Shown: in pieces, positions 32,732-41,837 of the stretch
Position numbering within the stretch: the stretch's first letter is position 1
How the letters are laid out: every line of letters begins with the position of its first letter
Assembly: GCF_900176565.1 (NCBI RefSeq)
Contig: NZ_FXEH01000006.1
Span: 1,488,001 to 1,552,000 of the forward strand
Reading direction: 5' to 3'
Source: Thalassobacillus devorans
GTDB lineage: Bacteria > Bacillota > Bacilli > Bacillales > Halobacillaceae
DNA: 64,000 nt
The notes under the pieces: model-generated
Databases searched by the model: none
Told to the model about the DNA's origin: nothing
Seen by the model: only the letters and a program-made list of their open reading frames with translations
Translations under genes and position numbers: made by a program

Positions 32732-34167
32732 GGGTGCAAAAAGGCGGGGCGACGGTTTTTCAAAGGGATTGGTGATCGAATTAACACATCTCGCATTGCT
32801 CTTGCATTAAAAGGCAAAAATGGCCAAAAATATGGAGTTTTAAATGTTTTCATCCTCACAAGGTTCAATAACCACACCGTGATACCTATTACATACCCAG
32901 CCAATCCAAATAATGCTGTAACTATTAATAAAGCGATTCTTACCATCCGGTTAGCTAGGCTCAATTCATAACTCGGAGTGGTAAAGGTTCCGATCGCTGC
33001 TATCGCAAGGTAAAGGACAACTTCATTAGAAAATAAGCCAACCTCGACTGCCACCTGGCCAATCAGAATGGCTGCTACCAATCCCAAAGCCGTAGCTAGT
33101 GAAGAAGGGGTATGAATAGCCGCCATTTTCAACATGTCAATACCAAACTCTGCTACTAAAAACTGTGCAATCAATGGGATGGCGGCCGCTTCTGCTGGTC
33201 CAATAAAACTCCATGCTTCAGGAAGCATGTCTGGTGATATCGAAAACAAATAATAAAGCGGTAAAATAAAAATCGATGCAAGCACGGCAAAAAAGCGGAC
33301 AAATCGCAGATAAGCCCCTACGACCGGCTTCTGGCGATATTCTTCAGCATGCTGCAAATGATGCCAATAAGTGGCAGGGGTTATCATCACGCTTGGTGAA
33401 CCGTCGATCATGATTAACACATGTCCCTCATATAAGTGCGCCGCAGCAGTATCAGGCCTTTCGGTATACCTGATTTTCGGATAGGGGTTCCAATGTTCTC
33501 CACTTAAAAATTCCTCAACCGTCTTTTCTGCCATTGGAAGAGCATCGGTATCGATTTTGTCCAGTATAGACTTTAGATGCTCCACCCGGCTGTCATCTGC
33601 TATATCTTCTATATAACATAAACAGATGTCTGTCTGAGATCGTCGGCCAATCTGCATATATTCCATCCGGAGACTACGATCCCTTACCCGGCGTCTCGTC
33701 AGTGCCGTATTAAATACAATCGTTTCCACGAATCCGTCCCTTGAACCACGAGTTACCCGTTCCAAATCCGGCTCCTCCGGTCCTCGAACAGGATAGGTTC
33801 TGGCGTCAATCAGTAAAACAACGTCCAACCCTTCGACCACCAAAGCGGTAGGACCCGCCAACACTTTATCACCGGCATCGTTCAAATCGTCCGTCTGTTC
33901 CAGTTCTACATAAGGAATGTAACGCTTTAAAAGATTTTCTAGTGGCTCCGGATCTAAATGTTCGCTTTCAATCCTAGCTAAAAACTCCATGAGACGGTTA
34001 AGTATCTCATCCTTAACAAAGCCATCCACCATAAATAACGACATGTTTCGTTCCGCATAATGTACATCCAGTTGAATAAGATCAAAGCTCTTTTCAATCC
34101 CCAAGTAATCATGCAGATAGTCTATATTTTTCTTATACTCCGAAAATAACTGTTGCTTCTCTTTCAT
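32713..34167 (-). CDS. spoVAF: SpoVAF-like spore germination protein (GerA family)
   Basis: A 484-residue GerA-family protein: a soluble N-terminal part (1-285) with ALVVEGLDVVLLIDARTYPVR and EPDLERVTRGSRDGFVET, then about five membrane segments (around 285-310, 320-345, 355-378, 380-400, 405-430). It ends in RPAFLHPKDPDR. The pattern matches SpoVAF more than a GerA receptor A subunit. In B. subtilis spoVAF is in the spoVA operon; here it stands alone between yqgQ and an M42 peptidase. SpoVAF and FigP form a germination-promoting ion channel; figP is at 1827-2336. A second genuine copy elsewhere cannot be excluded. Confidence 0.8.
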   Translation of the reverse strand: MKEKQQLFSEYKKNIDYLHDYLGIEKSFDLIQLDVHYAERNMSLFMVDGFVKDEILNRLMEFLARIESEHLDPEPLENLLKRYIPYVELEQTDDLNDAGDKVLAGPTALVVEGLDVVLLIDARTYPVRGPEEPDLERVTRGSRDGFVETIVFNTALTRRRVRDRSLRMEYMQIGRRSQTDICLCYIEDIADDSRVEHLKSILDKIDTDALPMAEKTVEEFLSGEHWNPYPKIRYTERPDTAAAHLYEGHVLIMIDGSPSVMITPATYWHHLQHAEEYRQKPVVGAYLRFVRFFAVLASIFILPLYYLFSISPDMLPEAWSFIGPAEAAAIPLIAQFLVAEFGIDMLKMAAIHTPSSLATALGLVAAILIGQVAVEVGLFSNEVVLYLAIAAIGTFTTPSYELSLANRMVRIALLIVTALFGLAGYVIGITVWLLNLVRMKTFKTPYFWPFLPFNARAMRDVLIRSPIPLKNRRPAFLHPKDPDR

Positions 34168-34227
34168 CCAACCACCCTTATCAACAGCTGATAAGGGTAG
34201 TTTGTACTAACAAAGAAGAATGATTCA

Positions 34228-35277
34228 TCATTTAATCATGGGTGCTTGAATATAGGCCATCAGTAATTGATACGTGTTCCATAACGAATCGGTGTGCGTT
34301 CTTTCAAAAGAGTGAGAGGCATCAATTCCCGGGCCTACCAGTCCATGCTTAATATCAAAGCCGGCACGTATTGCGGCGGAAGCATCTGAACCGTAATAAG
34401 GATAGATATCTACTTGATAAGCGATATTATTACTGTTTGCAAGGCGGACCAACTGGTTTTTTAATCCAAGGTGATAGGGACCGCTTGAATCTTTTGCACA
34501 TATAGATACATCATGCTCTGTTGAAGTCTGCCCGTCCCCGATTGCCCCCATATCAACGGCAATGTATTCTACCGTTTGATGCGGAATACTTGCATTGGCA
34601 CCATAACCGATTTCTTCATTATTGGAAAAGAAGAAATGGGTGGTATAAGGGATTTCTGATTCATTTTCTGAAATCTCTTCAATCATATGCAGTAAAATTG
34701 CGGCACTCGCTTTATCATCTAAATGACGGGACTTTATATAGCCACTATCTGTATATTGATAACGTGGGTCAAAGGATACGAAATCCCCTACATTGATCCC
34801 CAGAGCTTCAACCTCTTCTTTACTGTCCACTTGTTCATCCAGTCTTATTTCGATATTCTGATCATTTCGTTTCTCTTTTCCAACACCCTGGTAAACATGG
34901 ACAGATGCCTGATGCATCAGTATAGTACCTGTATAGTTTTCATCCTCCATCGTATGTATCGTACAATACTCACCTTCTACACTATTCCATTTAAATCCGC
35001 CAATCATTGATAAACGAATTTTTCCATCGGATTTTATTTCTTTTACCATTGCCCCCAAAGTATCCAAATGTGCGGTCAATACCCGTTGCTTCTTGTCATT
35101 GTTTCCTCTAATCGTTGCAAGCAGTGCTCCTTTATTGGTGGTTGTCATTTCCACCCTTTGATGCATCTTCAATAAATTTTCACAGAAACGGATAATTTCT
35201 TCCGTATCCCCTGATGGACTTGGAATGCTAACCAGTTCTTTCAAATAGTTCACCATATGATTAATATTTTTTTGCAT
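34228..35277 (-). CDS. M42-family aminopeptidase
   Basis: A 349-residue cobalt/zinc aminopeptidase of the M42 (glutamyl aminopeptidase/FrvX) type. Metal ligands are visible in TAHLDTLG, KSRHLDDKASAA, FSNNEEIGYGA and the Asp of YIAVDMGAIGDG, and a His near the end lies in GIDASHSFERTHTDSL. GGAGG lies 7 bases before the ATG at 35277; an overlapping ATG at 35280 is an alternative. Likely a cytoplasmic homo-oligomer that trims peptides. It is not clearly in an operon. Confidence 0.9.
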   Translation of the reverse strand: MQKNINHMVNYLKELVSIPSPSGDTEEIIRFCENLLKMHQRVEMTTTNKGALLATIRGNNDKKQRVLTAHLDTLGAMVKEIKSDGKIRLSMIGGFKWNSVEGEYCTIHTMEDENYTGTILMHQASVHVYQGVGKEKRNDQNIEIRLDEQVDSKEEVEALGINVGDFVSFDPRYQYTDSGYIKSRHLDDKASAAILLHMIEEISENESEIPYTTHFFFSNNEEIGYGANASIPHQTVEYIAVDMGAIGDGQTSTEHDVSICAKDSSGPYHLGLKNQLVRLANSNNIAYQVDIYPYYGSDASAAIRAGFDIKHGLVGPGIDASHSFERTHTDSLWNTYQLLMAYIQAPMIK

Positions 35278-35362
35278 CATTATTCCTCCGTTCAGTAGCA
35301 TAAATGTGTTTTTCACTCATATAACATGTAAAAAGGCGTCTGATTAAAAAGGGGACGAGCAG

Positions 35363-36238
35363 ATGAAGAAATATGTATGGGCAACAATAATGGTACTGGC
35401 AATATTCCTTCTGGTTGTAATGTTATACCAATCTTTCCGAACTGGTACAGAAAACGTCATTAAGTACTTCCCCATTGATGAAACGAAAAATTTCCTGAAA
35501 GCGGAGACTCGGTTAAGTTTTGAATCTGAAACGGATGCCGACGAATACGAAGTAAAATGGGAAAGTATATCAGAAAGCAATGAGCCGATGTATTTAAGAC
35601 AGGACTTATCATTATTATATGTGAATGGCCAATTGAAAGGTATTCTGAACAAATGGCGGGAGAATGGACAGAAAATCGAACAGTCCTCTGTTCTTCACGG
35701 CGAAGATACAAGTCTTTATCAGGCAATTACTTTTCACCATGGGGAAATCCATTACCCGGAAGATGTAATCAAAAGCATCCAGACACTTTCCTATGATCAA
35801 TTATATGTCGTAGACTCCCCACACACTCCGTTGGAAAGCTTCCATACTCCAGAAACGGGAGAAGATAAAGAATGGACTAAGACCGTTAACCATTCTATCC
35901 AACAGCAATTGGATTACCAATGGGACGAGTTGATCGCACACTTTAATATCCCAAAAGAAGAATATGAAGCCGTCCCGTTGACTGACTTATATAAATATGA
36001 GAACAAAGCGATTCCAGGTGTATCAAAAGAGGATACAACAAGAATTCTTGGTCAACTCTGGGAAGGGCTCTATAAAAATTACGTGCTAGGAATCACAGAT
36101 GAAAAATCAACAGGGCACCCGATTCAAAGTTATATACCTTTGATTCTTTTTTCCAAAAAAGCTGACCATCTACTGGTTCTTTTTGAAGACGACCAAGGAA
36201 GAAAGGAACAGTTGATTCAATATTATTCATTTAATTGA
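35363..36238 (+). CDS. Membrane-anchored protein of unknown function
   Basis: I do not recognise this 291-residue protein. It has one N-terminal hydrophobic segment (about 4-23), which looks like a signal anchor or uncleaved signal peptide, and an acidic extracytoplasmic domain (for example DETKNFLKAETRLSFESETDADEYEVKW) with no known motif. A ribosome site GGGGACGAGC lies before the ATG. Its last 16 bases overlap the end of convergent gluP. The acidic surface fits export into a salty environment. Confidence 0.75.
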   Translation: MKKYVWATIMVLAIFLLVVMLYQSFRTGTENVIKYFPIDETKNFLKAETRLSFESETDADEYEVKWESISESNEPMYLRQDLSLLYVNGQLKGILNKWRENGQKIEQSSVLHGEDTSLYQAITFHHGEIHYPEDVIKSIQTLSYDQLYVVDSPHTPLESFHTPETGEDKEWTKTVNHSIQQQLDYQWDELIAHFNIPKEEYEAVPLTDLYKYENKAIPGVSKEDTTRILGQLWEGLYKNYVLGITDEKSTGHPIQSYIPLILFSKKADHLLVLFEDDQGRKEQLIQYYSFN

Positions 36239-37830
36239 TTGTACAAATCTTCAAAGTCTTCATTGGAAGGACGAAGGTCTTTCGCCTTCTTTGCATGGAC
36301 AATAGCTTTCTCATTATCGCCTTTATTACGATAAATCAATGCCAAATTATAGTGTGCTTCTGCCATATCAGGCTCTAGCTCAACCACTTGCTCCAAGTCA
36401 GCCTGGGCTTTGTCTATTTCGCCGGTTTCGTAATAGGCAACGGCCCGATTGAAAAGTAAATAGGAAGTGTAATCGCCGTCCTTTTCTAAAGCTTGTGTTG
36501 TATAGGTAATACTTTCATTAAATCTATTTTCTTCCAGCATAGAATTAGACATCTCTACATCTACCGCTGTATGCTGTTGATTATCTGCCTGTAAAAAGCC
36601 ATAAAGACCTAATGTTATAAGGGCTGCCGCATAACCTGCAACCGCTATTATTTGCCATAATGGCTGGCGGTTTTTTGGCAGGTTCACGATTGCGCTGGCA
36701 ATAAAACCTCCTGCCAATCCGCCCATATGGGCACCATTGTCAATTTGAGGCACCGATAGTCCCAGGACAACATTCAAACCAATAATAAATAACAAGTTGC
36801 GCCCCATCGTCCGGAAAAAGATGCGTTTGTGCTTGACGCCAAAAAATAGCAGTGCACCGAACAACCCAAATATAGCTCCTGATGCTCCTGCGGCAACTTG
36901 AGGATTTAATGCAAAACTGGTAACGCCACCGAAAATTCCAGCTAAAAAATATATGAAAGTAAAACGGATCGTACCAAATATTTTTTCTACCGCCATACCT
37001 AAATAGTACAAAGCAAGCATGTTCATAAATAAGTGCAGCATCCCGATGTGGATGAACATAGAAGTTACAATCCTCCACCATTCCCCTTCGATAATAGCAG
37101 GATTATATTTAGCACCAAATTCAATTAAATTCATTACCGAAGTACTTTGTCCATTCATCTCTATATATAGAAAAACAGCTATGTTGATAACTAAAAGTAC
37201 ACGTGTCATGAAAGGTTTACCATAATCGAACAACTTTTCTTGTTCTTTTCTACTTTTATCCCGCTGAAATAATATCTCCTGTTTCAGGTGTTCGACTTCT
37301 GCCTCTAATTCATGAATATCTATATTTATGAGATCTGGCTGTTGAGGTAACGGAGAAAGCTGCAACGCTTCATATAATTTGCCACGCTTTAGCTCTCGCT
37401 CAGATCGATCTAAATAATGCACTGTCAAGTACATGTCTTTCTTCCCTTTTACTTTTAATGGGCGTACCAGACCATCCCACTCATCAACAGGACTATATTC
37501 TGACACATAAACAGCGTGGACATTTATTTCCTTCCCCACGAACATATGCTTATTCTTCTGAATATGCTGATTGATGCGAGCAATGTCTTTTTTTATATGG
37601 TTCGACCAATCAAATTGGGAGCGATACAGCCTAACTATATGATTTTTACGATTTATTTGTTTTTCCAGCCACACTTCACTGGTCATTTCATTGACATGGA
37701 GGATATCAAAACCCTGGTTGACCACCAGGTCATGAGTCAGCTTCCAAAAATAAAATTCTTCCTCAATAAACATAGCCCGGCTCCTTCCTCCTCTTATCAT
37801 ATCATGGTCTAGAATATGGTAGAAATCCAA
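36223..37830 (-). CDS. gluP: Rhomboid intramembrane protease GluP (YqgP)
   Basis: A 535-residue rhomboid. It has a soluble N-terminal domain (1-205), a rhomboid membrane core (about 210-410) and a C-terminal TPR region (about 430-535; YTTQALEKDGDYTSYLLFNRAVAYYETGEIDKAQ and the repeat after it). The catalytic Ser is in AAGASGAIFGLFGALL and the His in DNGAHMGGLAGGF. B. subtilis YqgP clips MgtE and acts in membrane protein quality control. The full domain set is kept. It converges on and overlaps the unknown gene before it by 16 bases. Confidence 0.95.
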   Translation of the reverse strand: MDFYHILDHDMIRGGRSRAMFIEEEFYFWKLTHDLVVNQGFDILHVNEMTSEVWLEKQINRKNHIVRLYRSQFDWSNHIKKDIARINQHIQKNKHMFVGKEINVHAVYVSEYSPVDEWDGLVRPLKVKGKKDMYLTVHYLDRSERELKRGKLYEALQLSPLPQQPDLINIDIHELEAEVEHLKQEILFQRDKSRKEQEKLFDYGKPFMTRVLLVINIAVFLYIEMNGQSTSVMNLIEFGAKYNPAIIEGEWWRIVTSMFIHIGMLHLFMNMLALYYLGMAVEKIFGTIRFTFIYFLAGIFGGVTSFALNPQVAAGASGAIFGLFGALLFFGVKHKRIFFRTMGRNLLFIIGLNVVLGLSVPQIDNGAHMGGLAGGFIASAIVNLPKNRQPLWQIIAVAGYAAALITLGLYGFLQADNQQHTAVDVEMSNSMLEENRFNESITYTTQALEKDGDYTSYLLFNRAVAYYETGEIDKAQADLEQVVELEPDMAEAHYNLALIYRNKGDNEKAIVHAKKAKDLRPSNEDFEDLYNQLNE

Positions 37831-37922
37831 CGATTATATTCTTAAAATAATTTTTTCAACAATAAAATAGTTACAAAAAAAAAGTGAAGCTTTATAAAGT
37901 TAAAAATTATTTACATAGGAAT

Positions 37923-37966
37923 ATAAAAAGAGTCTGAAGCGCCGGTATTGCTCGGCAGCTACAGAC
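37923..37966 (-). terminator. Terminator after the small membrane protein gene
   Basis: GTCTG-AGC-GCCG pairs with CGGC-GCT-CAGAC around an 8-base loop with two mismatches. On the minus strand CTCTTTTTATATTCC follows. Confidence 0.75.
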
Positions 37967-37990
37967 CCTGCATTCTTTCCTTCTTAATAT

Positions 37991-38167
37991 TTATAAAGAT
38001 GATGCTCGAAACATTCTTTCTCTCACACCAGGAATATTAATGAGGAAAATGGTCACCAATTTTCTGATCAATTGAATAGCAAGTAGTTGGTTGATCAGTT
38101 TAAAACGATATTTCAACAATAACAATAATATGGAAAAACCGATGATGGTAGAAACAACAGCTCTCAT
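37991..38167 (-). CDS. yqgO: Small membrane protein, positional YqgO
   Basis: A 58-residue protein (MRAVVSTIIGFSILLLLLKY...) with one clear N-terminal membrane segment, a second amphipathic hydrophobic stretch (LINQLLAIQLIRKLVTIFLI) and a basic end (PGVRERMFRASSL). AAGGGGTG lies 5 bases before the ATG and a good terminator follows, so it is a real gene. Position beside gluP and yqgN equals B. subtilis yqgO, but I cannot confirm sequence homology. Function unknown. Confidence 0.65.
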   Translation of the reverse strand: MRAVVSTIIGFSILLLLLKYRFKLINQLLAIQLIRKLVTIFLINIPGVRERMFRASSL

Positions 38168-38219
38168 AAAGACACCCCTTCAAAATCAGTTGGATACCTT
38201 TATCTTTTCACAAAAGAGC

Positions 38220-39203
<984 letters not shown>

Positions 39204-39223
39204 TTACTAACCTTACACTTTAG

Positions 39224-39251
39224 ATTGTACACTATTTCACAAACTCTGCAA
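39224..39251 (-). promoter_or_regulatory. ldh promoter with overlapping Rex-type operator
   Basis: On the minus strand TTGCAG (39251-39246), a 16-base spacer and TACAAT (39229-39224). TTGTGAAATAGTGTACAA (39242-39225) covers the spacer and most of the -10. It matches the Rex palindrome TTGTGAAAT/ATTTCACAA fully in one half and 6/9 in the other. Rex would repress when NADH is low. Confidence 0.7.
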
Positions 39252-39255
39252 TGAA

Positions 39256-39269
39256 TGAAAGCGTTTGAA
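39256..39269 (-). promoter_or_regulatory. cre-like (CcpA) site upstream of ldh
   Basis: TGAAAGCGTTTGAA matches 12 of 14 positions of the catabolite-responsive element TGAAARCGYTTTCA. It lies just upstream of the -35, a position from which CcpA usually activates. Confidence 0.6.
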
Positions 39270-39290
39270 ATCATGACAACTTTAGTAACT

Positions 39291-40301
39291 TCAAGAGCCA
39301 ATTAGCCGATCATATAGAGTTTTTGCTCTAGAGACTTCCTCCACCCCTTGTATCAAGACCCTGCCATCTGGAAACAGTACTAAAGTTTCACCGCTATCTA
39401 ACTCAGCTTTCAATAGGAAAGGTGTTTTTTTCACTTTAGCAACGGAGGTGAGACGTTGGTTCCACAGCTGTAAATCCAGCTCTGATTGTTTGTGTATCTG
39501 TACAGAATCTCTTCCACAAAGAACACTATAATCTTCATCAGCACCGGAATGAAGATAAGGATACTCACTAGTTTGACACGTCGTACAATATGTTACCGGT
39601 TTTTTCAGCTTCATGGAAAATTGCTGATTCTGCCAAATATCAAACGTTAATAAATCGCCTCTCAGAGCATTTTTGTTGTCTGTTAAATATTTCATCACTT
39701 CTACCACCTGGTGAGAAGATACCATATCAACCACCGGAGCAATGACCCCCACTGTATCACATGTCTGGCCACTACCTGCACCATCCGGAACAACACACCT
39801 TAAACATGGCGTCTTCCCTGGGATGAACAATGCCGTCATACCTCTTGAGCTGACAGCACCACCGTAGGCATACGGAATCCCAAGTTTAAAGCATGCATCA
39901 TTCAGAAGGTATCGTGTGGAAAAATTATCGGTTCCATCTATTACTACGTCGACGCCTTCCATCAATTTTTCTATGTTATCAGCCGTAACATCTGTTACAA
40001 TTCCTTCCACTGATATTTCCGAATTGATGTCTTTCAGTCTCTTTTCAGCAGCTACAGCTTTCGGCAGCATATCCTCCGCGTCCTTTTGGGTGTAAAGCAT
40101 TTGACGCTGAAGGTTACTAAACTCGACAAAATCTCTGTCTACGATCCGGATATAACCCACACCCGCTCTGACAAGATGATTGCTGACTACTGTCCCCAGG
40201 GCACCGGCACCTACAACCAATACCGTTTTCCTGCTAAGAAGATCCTGACCTTCTTCTCCAATTGGTGGAAATAATACTTGTCTCGAATAACGACTATTCA
40301 T
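39291..40301 (-). CDS. ThiF/MoeB-type adenylyltransferase
   Basis: An E1-like enzyme that adenylates the C-terminal Gly of a ThiS- or MoaD-like sulfur carrier. In 336 residues: the ATP site VVGAGALGTVVSNHL, RIVDRDFVEFSNLQRQMLY, DGTDNFSTRYLLNDAC, and two CxxC zinc pairs (PCLRC and TYCTTC). The C-terminal extension (VLCGRDSVQIHKQ ... LFPDGRVLIQG) is typical of the Bacillus ThiF/MoeB group. No thiamine or molybdopterin gene is adjacent, so the pathway is open. It lies 35 bases downstream of yqgN on the same strand, probably one operon. Confidence 0.88.
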   Translation of the reverse strand: MNSRYSRQVLFPPIGEEGQDLLSRKTVLVVGAGALGTVVSNHLVRAGVGYIRIVDRDFVEFSNLQRQMLYTQKDAEDMLPKAVAAEKRLKDINSEISVEGIVTDVTADNIEKLMEGVDVVIDGTDNFSTRYLLNDACFKLGIPYAYGGAVSSRGMTALFIPGKTPCLRCVVPDGAGSGQTCDTVGVIAPVVDMVSSHQVVEVMKYLTDNKNALRGDLLTFDIWQNQQFSMKLKKPVTYCTTCQTSEYPYLHSGADEDYSVLCGRDSVQIHKQSELDLQLWNQRLTSVAKVKKTPFLLKAELDSGETLVLFPDGRVLIQGVEEVSRAKTLYDRLIGS

Positions 40302-40336
40302 ATGCTTCCCTCCTACTGCAAAGATGATTAGCCTTA

Positions 40337-40894
40337 TTAAAACACAAAACCATCCTCGGTTATCAAATGATCAACCGGAATATCAAAAGCTTCATGCGGA
40401 AGCGCCTCGACAACCTGTGCATTGGAAGCAAGAGCAACCGTCTTTCCCTGATAATCCGATAAGAAACGATCATAGTAGCCCCCGCCATACCCAATCCTAT
40501 ACCCACGGGTATCAAACAACAATCCAGGTACGATAATTAAATCAATGGCACTCTTTTTTTTAGGTTCACATAAATTCGGATTTGGCTCTTGCAAATCGTA
40601 AAAAACTGTTTCTAATTGATTGAAATCATCTAATTGATAAAAATGTAAATGGCGAGGCCCGGGGTTACATTTCGGAACAGCAGCTGTCTTTCCCAGTTGC
40701 CAGGACTTTTCAATAATAGGTGATGTATTCCATTCATTCTTTTGAGAAATAGTGATGCCAATCGTGTCTGCTTCTTTATATATCTCAGATTGGAGCAGCT
40801 GATCCGCCAATTTCTGCTCGATCAATCCTTTTTCATCCTTAGATAGACTGGCCATTATTTGCTTACCTCTTGCCCGTAACTGGACTTTATCCAT
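40337..40894 (-). CDS. yqgN: 5-formyltetrahydrofolate cyclo-ligase (YqgN)
   Basis: Converts 5-formyl-THF to 5,10-methenyl-THF with ATP, returning folate to the one-carbon pool. The 185-residue protein shows the N-terminal basic RARGKQIMASL region, the phosphate-binding VPGLLFDTRGYRIGYGGGYYDRFL motif and the C-terminal PHEAFDIPVDHLITE. Full length. The gcv operon, which feeds the same folate pool, is elsewhere in the window. Confidence 0.95.
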   Translation of the reverse strand: MDKVQLRARGKQIMASLSKDEKGLIEQKLADQLLQSEIYKEADTIGITISQKNEWNTSPIIEKSWQLGKTAAVPKCNPGPRHLHFYQLDDFNQLETVFYDLQEPNPNLCEPKKKSAIDLIIVPGLLFDTRGYRIGYGGGYYDRFLSDYQGKTVALASNAQVVEALPHEAFDIPVDHLITEDGFVF

Positions 40895-40956
40895 ATGATC
40901 ACTCCTAACCAGAAAAATTTTATCTTACGTATGTATTAACCCCGTTTGATTTCTAA

Positions 40957-41152
40957 GAAGCTTATTCAACCATAGGGCCGAATTGTGGAAGACTCAGTTT
41001 CAAGATAGTAAGGGTTCTTTACCATAATAGCGTCAGGGCTGGTTGGGAAACTACTCCCTTTCCACTTATGGTAACGGATCCAACTATCTCGAAACTGAGT
41101 CTTCTGTTAAAGGGAGCTTTATCTGAAAATCATTCAGTGAGATTTAACAGAC
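40957..41152. repeat. Dispersed palindromic repeat, copy C (short, MITE-like)
   Basis: A compact copy lacking most of the GC-rich core. GAAGACTCAGTTTCAAGATAGT near the left and its inverted partner ACTATCTCGAAACTGAGTCTTC near the right differ at one base in 22; together they could form a long hairpin. The right end matches copy B over about 70 bases. It lies between yqgN and rpmG with no coding capacity. Confidence 0.8.
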
Positions 41153-41161
41153 CTAGGTATA

Positions 41162-41192
41162 AAAAAACAGTAGGATCAAATATCCTACTGCT
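41162..41192 (-). terminator. Terminator after rpmG
   Basis: CAGTAGGAT and ATCCTACTG form a perfect 9-bp stem. On the minus strand seven T follow. Confidence 0.9.
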
Positions 41193-41341
41193 TACTTAGT
41201 TTCACGATGAAGCGTATATTTACGAAGACGTGGGCTATACTTTTTCAGCTCCAGGCGCTCCGGATTTGTACGCTTGTTTTTAGTTGTAATATAATTGCGG
41301 TCACCAGTTTCAGTGCAAGCAAGTGTAATATTTACACGCAT
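41192..41341 (-). CDS. rpmG: 50S ribosomal protein L33, zinc-independent type
   Basis: A 49-residue L33 ([20 protein letters not shown]...[20 protein letters not shown]). The zinc-ribbon pairs CxxC are degenerate: only the first Cys remains (ACTET), and the second pair is replaced (KKYSPR). This is the C-minus form that some bacteria use when zinc is scarce. The ATG at 41341 has GGAGGG upstream, and there is a good promoter and terminator, so it is monocistronic. I saw no clear Zur box in the promoter. Confidence 0.95.
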   Translation of the reverse strand: MRVNITLACTETGDRNYITTKNKRTNPERLELKKYSPRLRKYTLHRETK

Positions 41342-41401
41342 GTTTATCCCTCCATATCCTATCTCGTTTCATATCTCTACTTGATAATATCAGACTTATT
41401 T

Positions 41402-41430
41402 ATAATAGCAGAACTACTTTGGCGTTTCAA
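41402..41430 (-). promoter_or_regulatory. SigA-type promoter of rpmG
   Basis: On the minus strand TTGAAA (41430-41425), a 17-base spacer and TATTAT (41407-41402). Confidence 0.75.
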
Positions 41431-41525
41431 GCATTCCTATTAAATTAATGTATTAAATGATCATGTAGAAAAAGTTGGATGTATGTGATATAAATGTAAC
41501 TGTAACTTACATAGGAGTGAACGAC

Positions 41526-41837
41526 ATGATCATAGCCTTCATAACCATAACTATTACCGGTCTATTTCTATTTTTGGCTTCGTTTTTTATGAATGATCGC
41601 TTGAAGCAGTTGGAAGATGAGGTGGAACAAATATCGATTACATCTCTACAGGAAAGCTATAAATTAAAGCGAAAGGTAAATATTCTAGAGGAAGAGTTAC
41701 TCGTCTCATTGCCTGCTAAAGAAAACGAGCCACAATATAAACAATCCCTCCAAGATGACCCCATAAAGGACGGAGTAGCAGACCATCATCCCAAAAGGAA
41801 TCTTGACCATCTGAGCTCTGCGAGGCGAAAGGCATGA
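41526..41837 (+). CDS. Small membrane protein with coiled coil (YqzD position)
   Basis: A 103-residue protein with an N-terminal membrane segment (about 2-20), a predicted coiled coil (about 27-62, RLKQLEDEVEQISITSLQESYKLKRKVNILEEELL) and a polar tail. I chose the ATG at 41526 with TAGGAG upstream over the longer open frame. It overlaps the next gene by 4 bases (ATGA). By position next to rpmG and pst it resembles B. subtilis yqzD; I cannot confirm homology. Confidence 0.7.
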   Translation: MIIAFITITITGLFLFLASFFMNDRLKQLEDEVEQISITSLQESYKLKRKVNILEEELLVSLPAKENEPQYKQSLQDDPIKDGVADHHPKRNLDHLSSARRKA

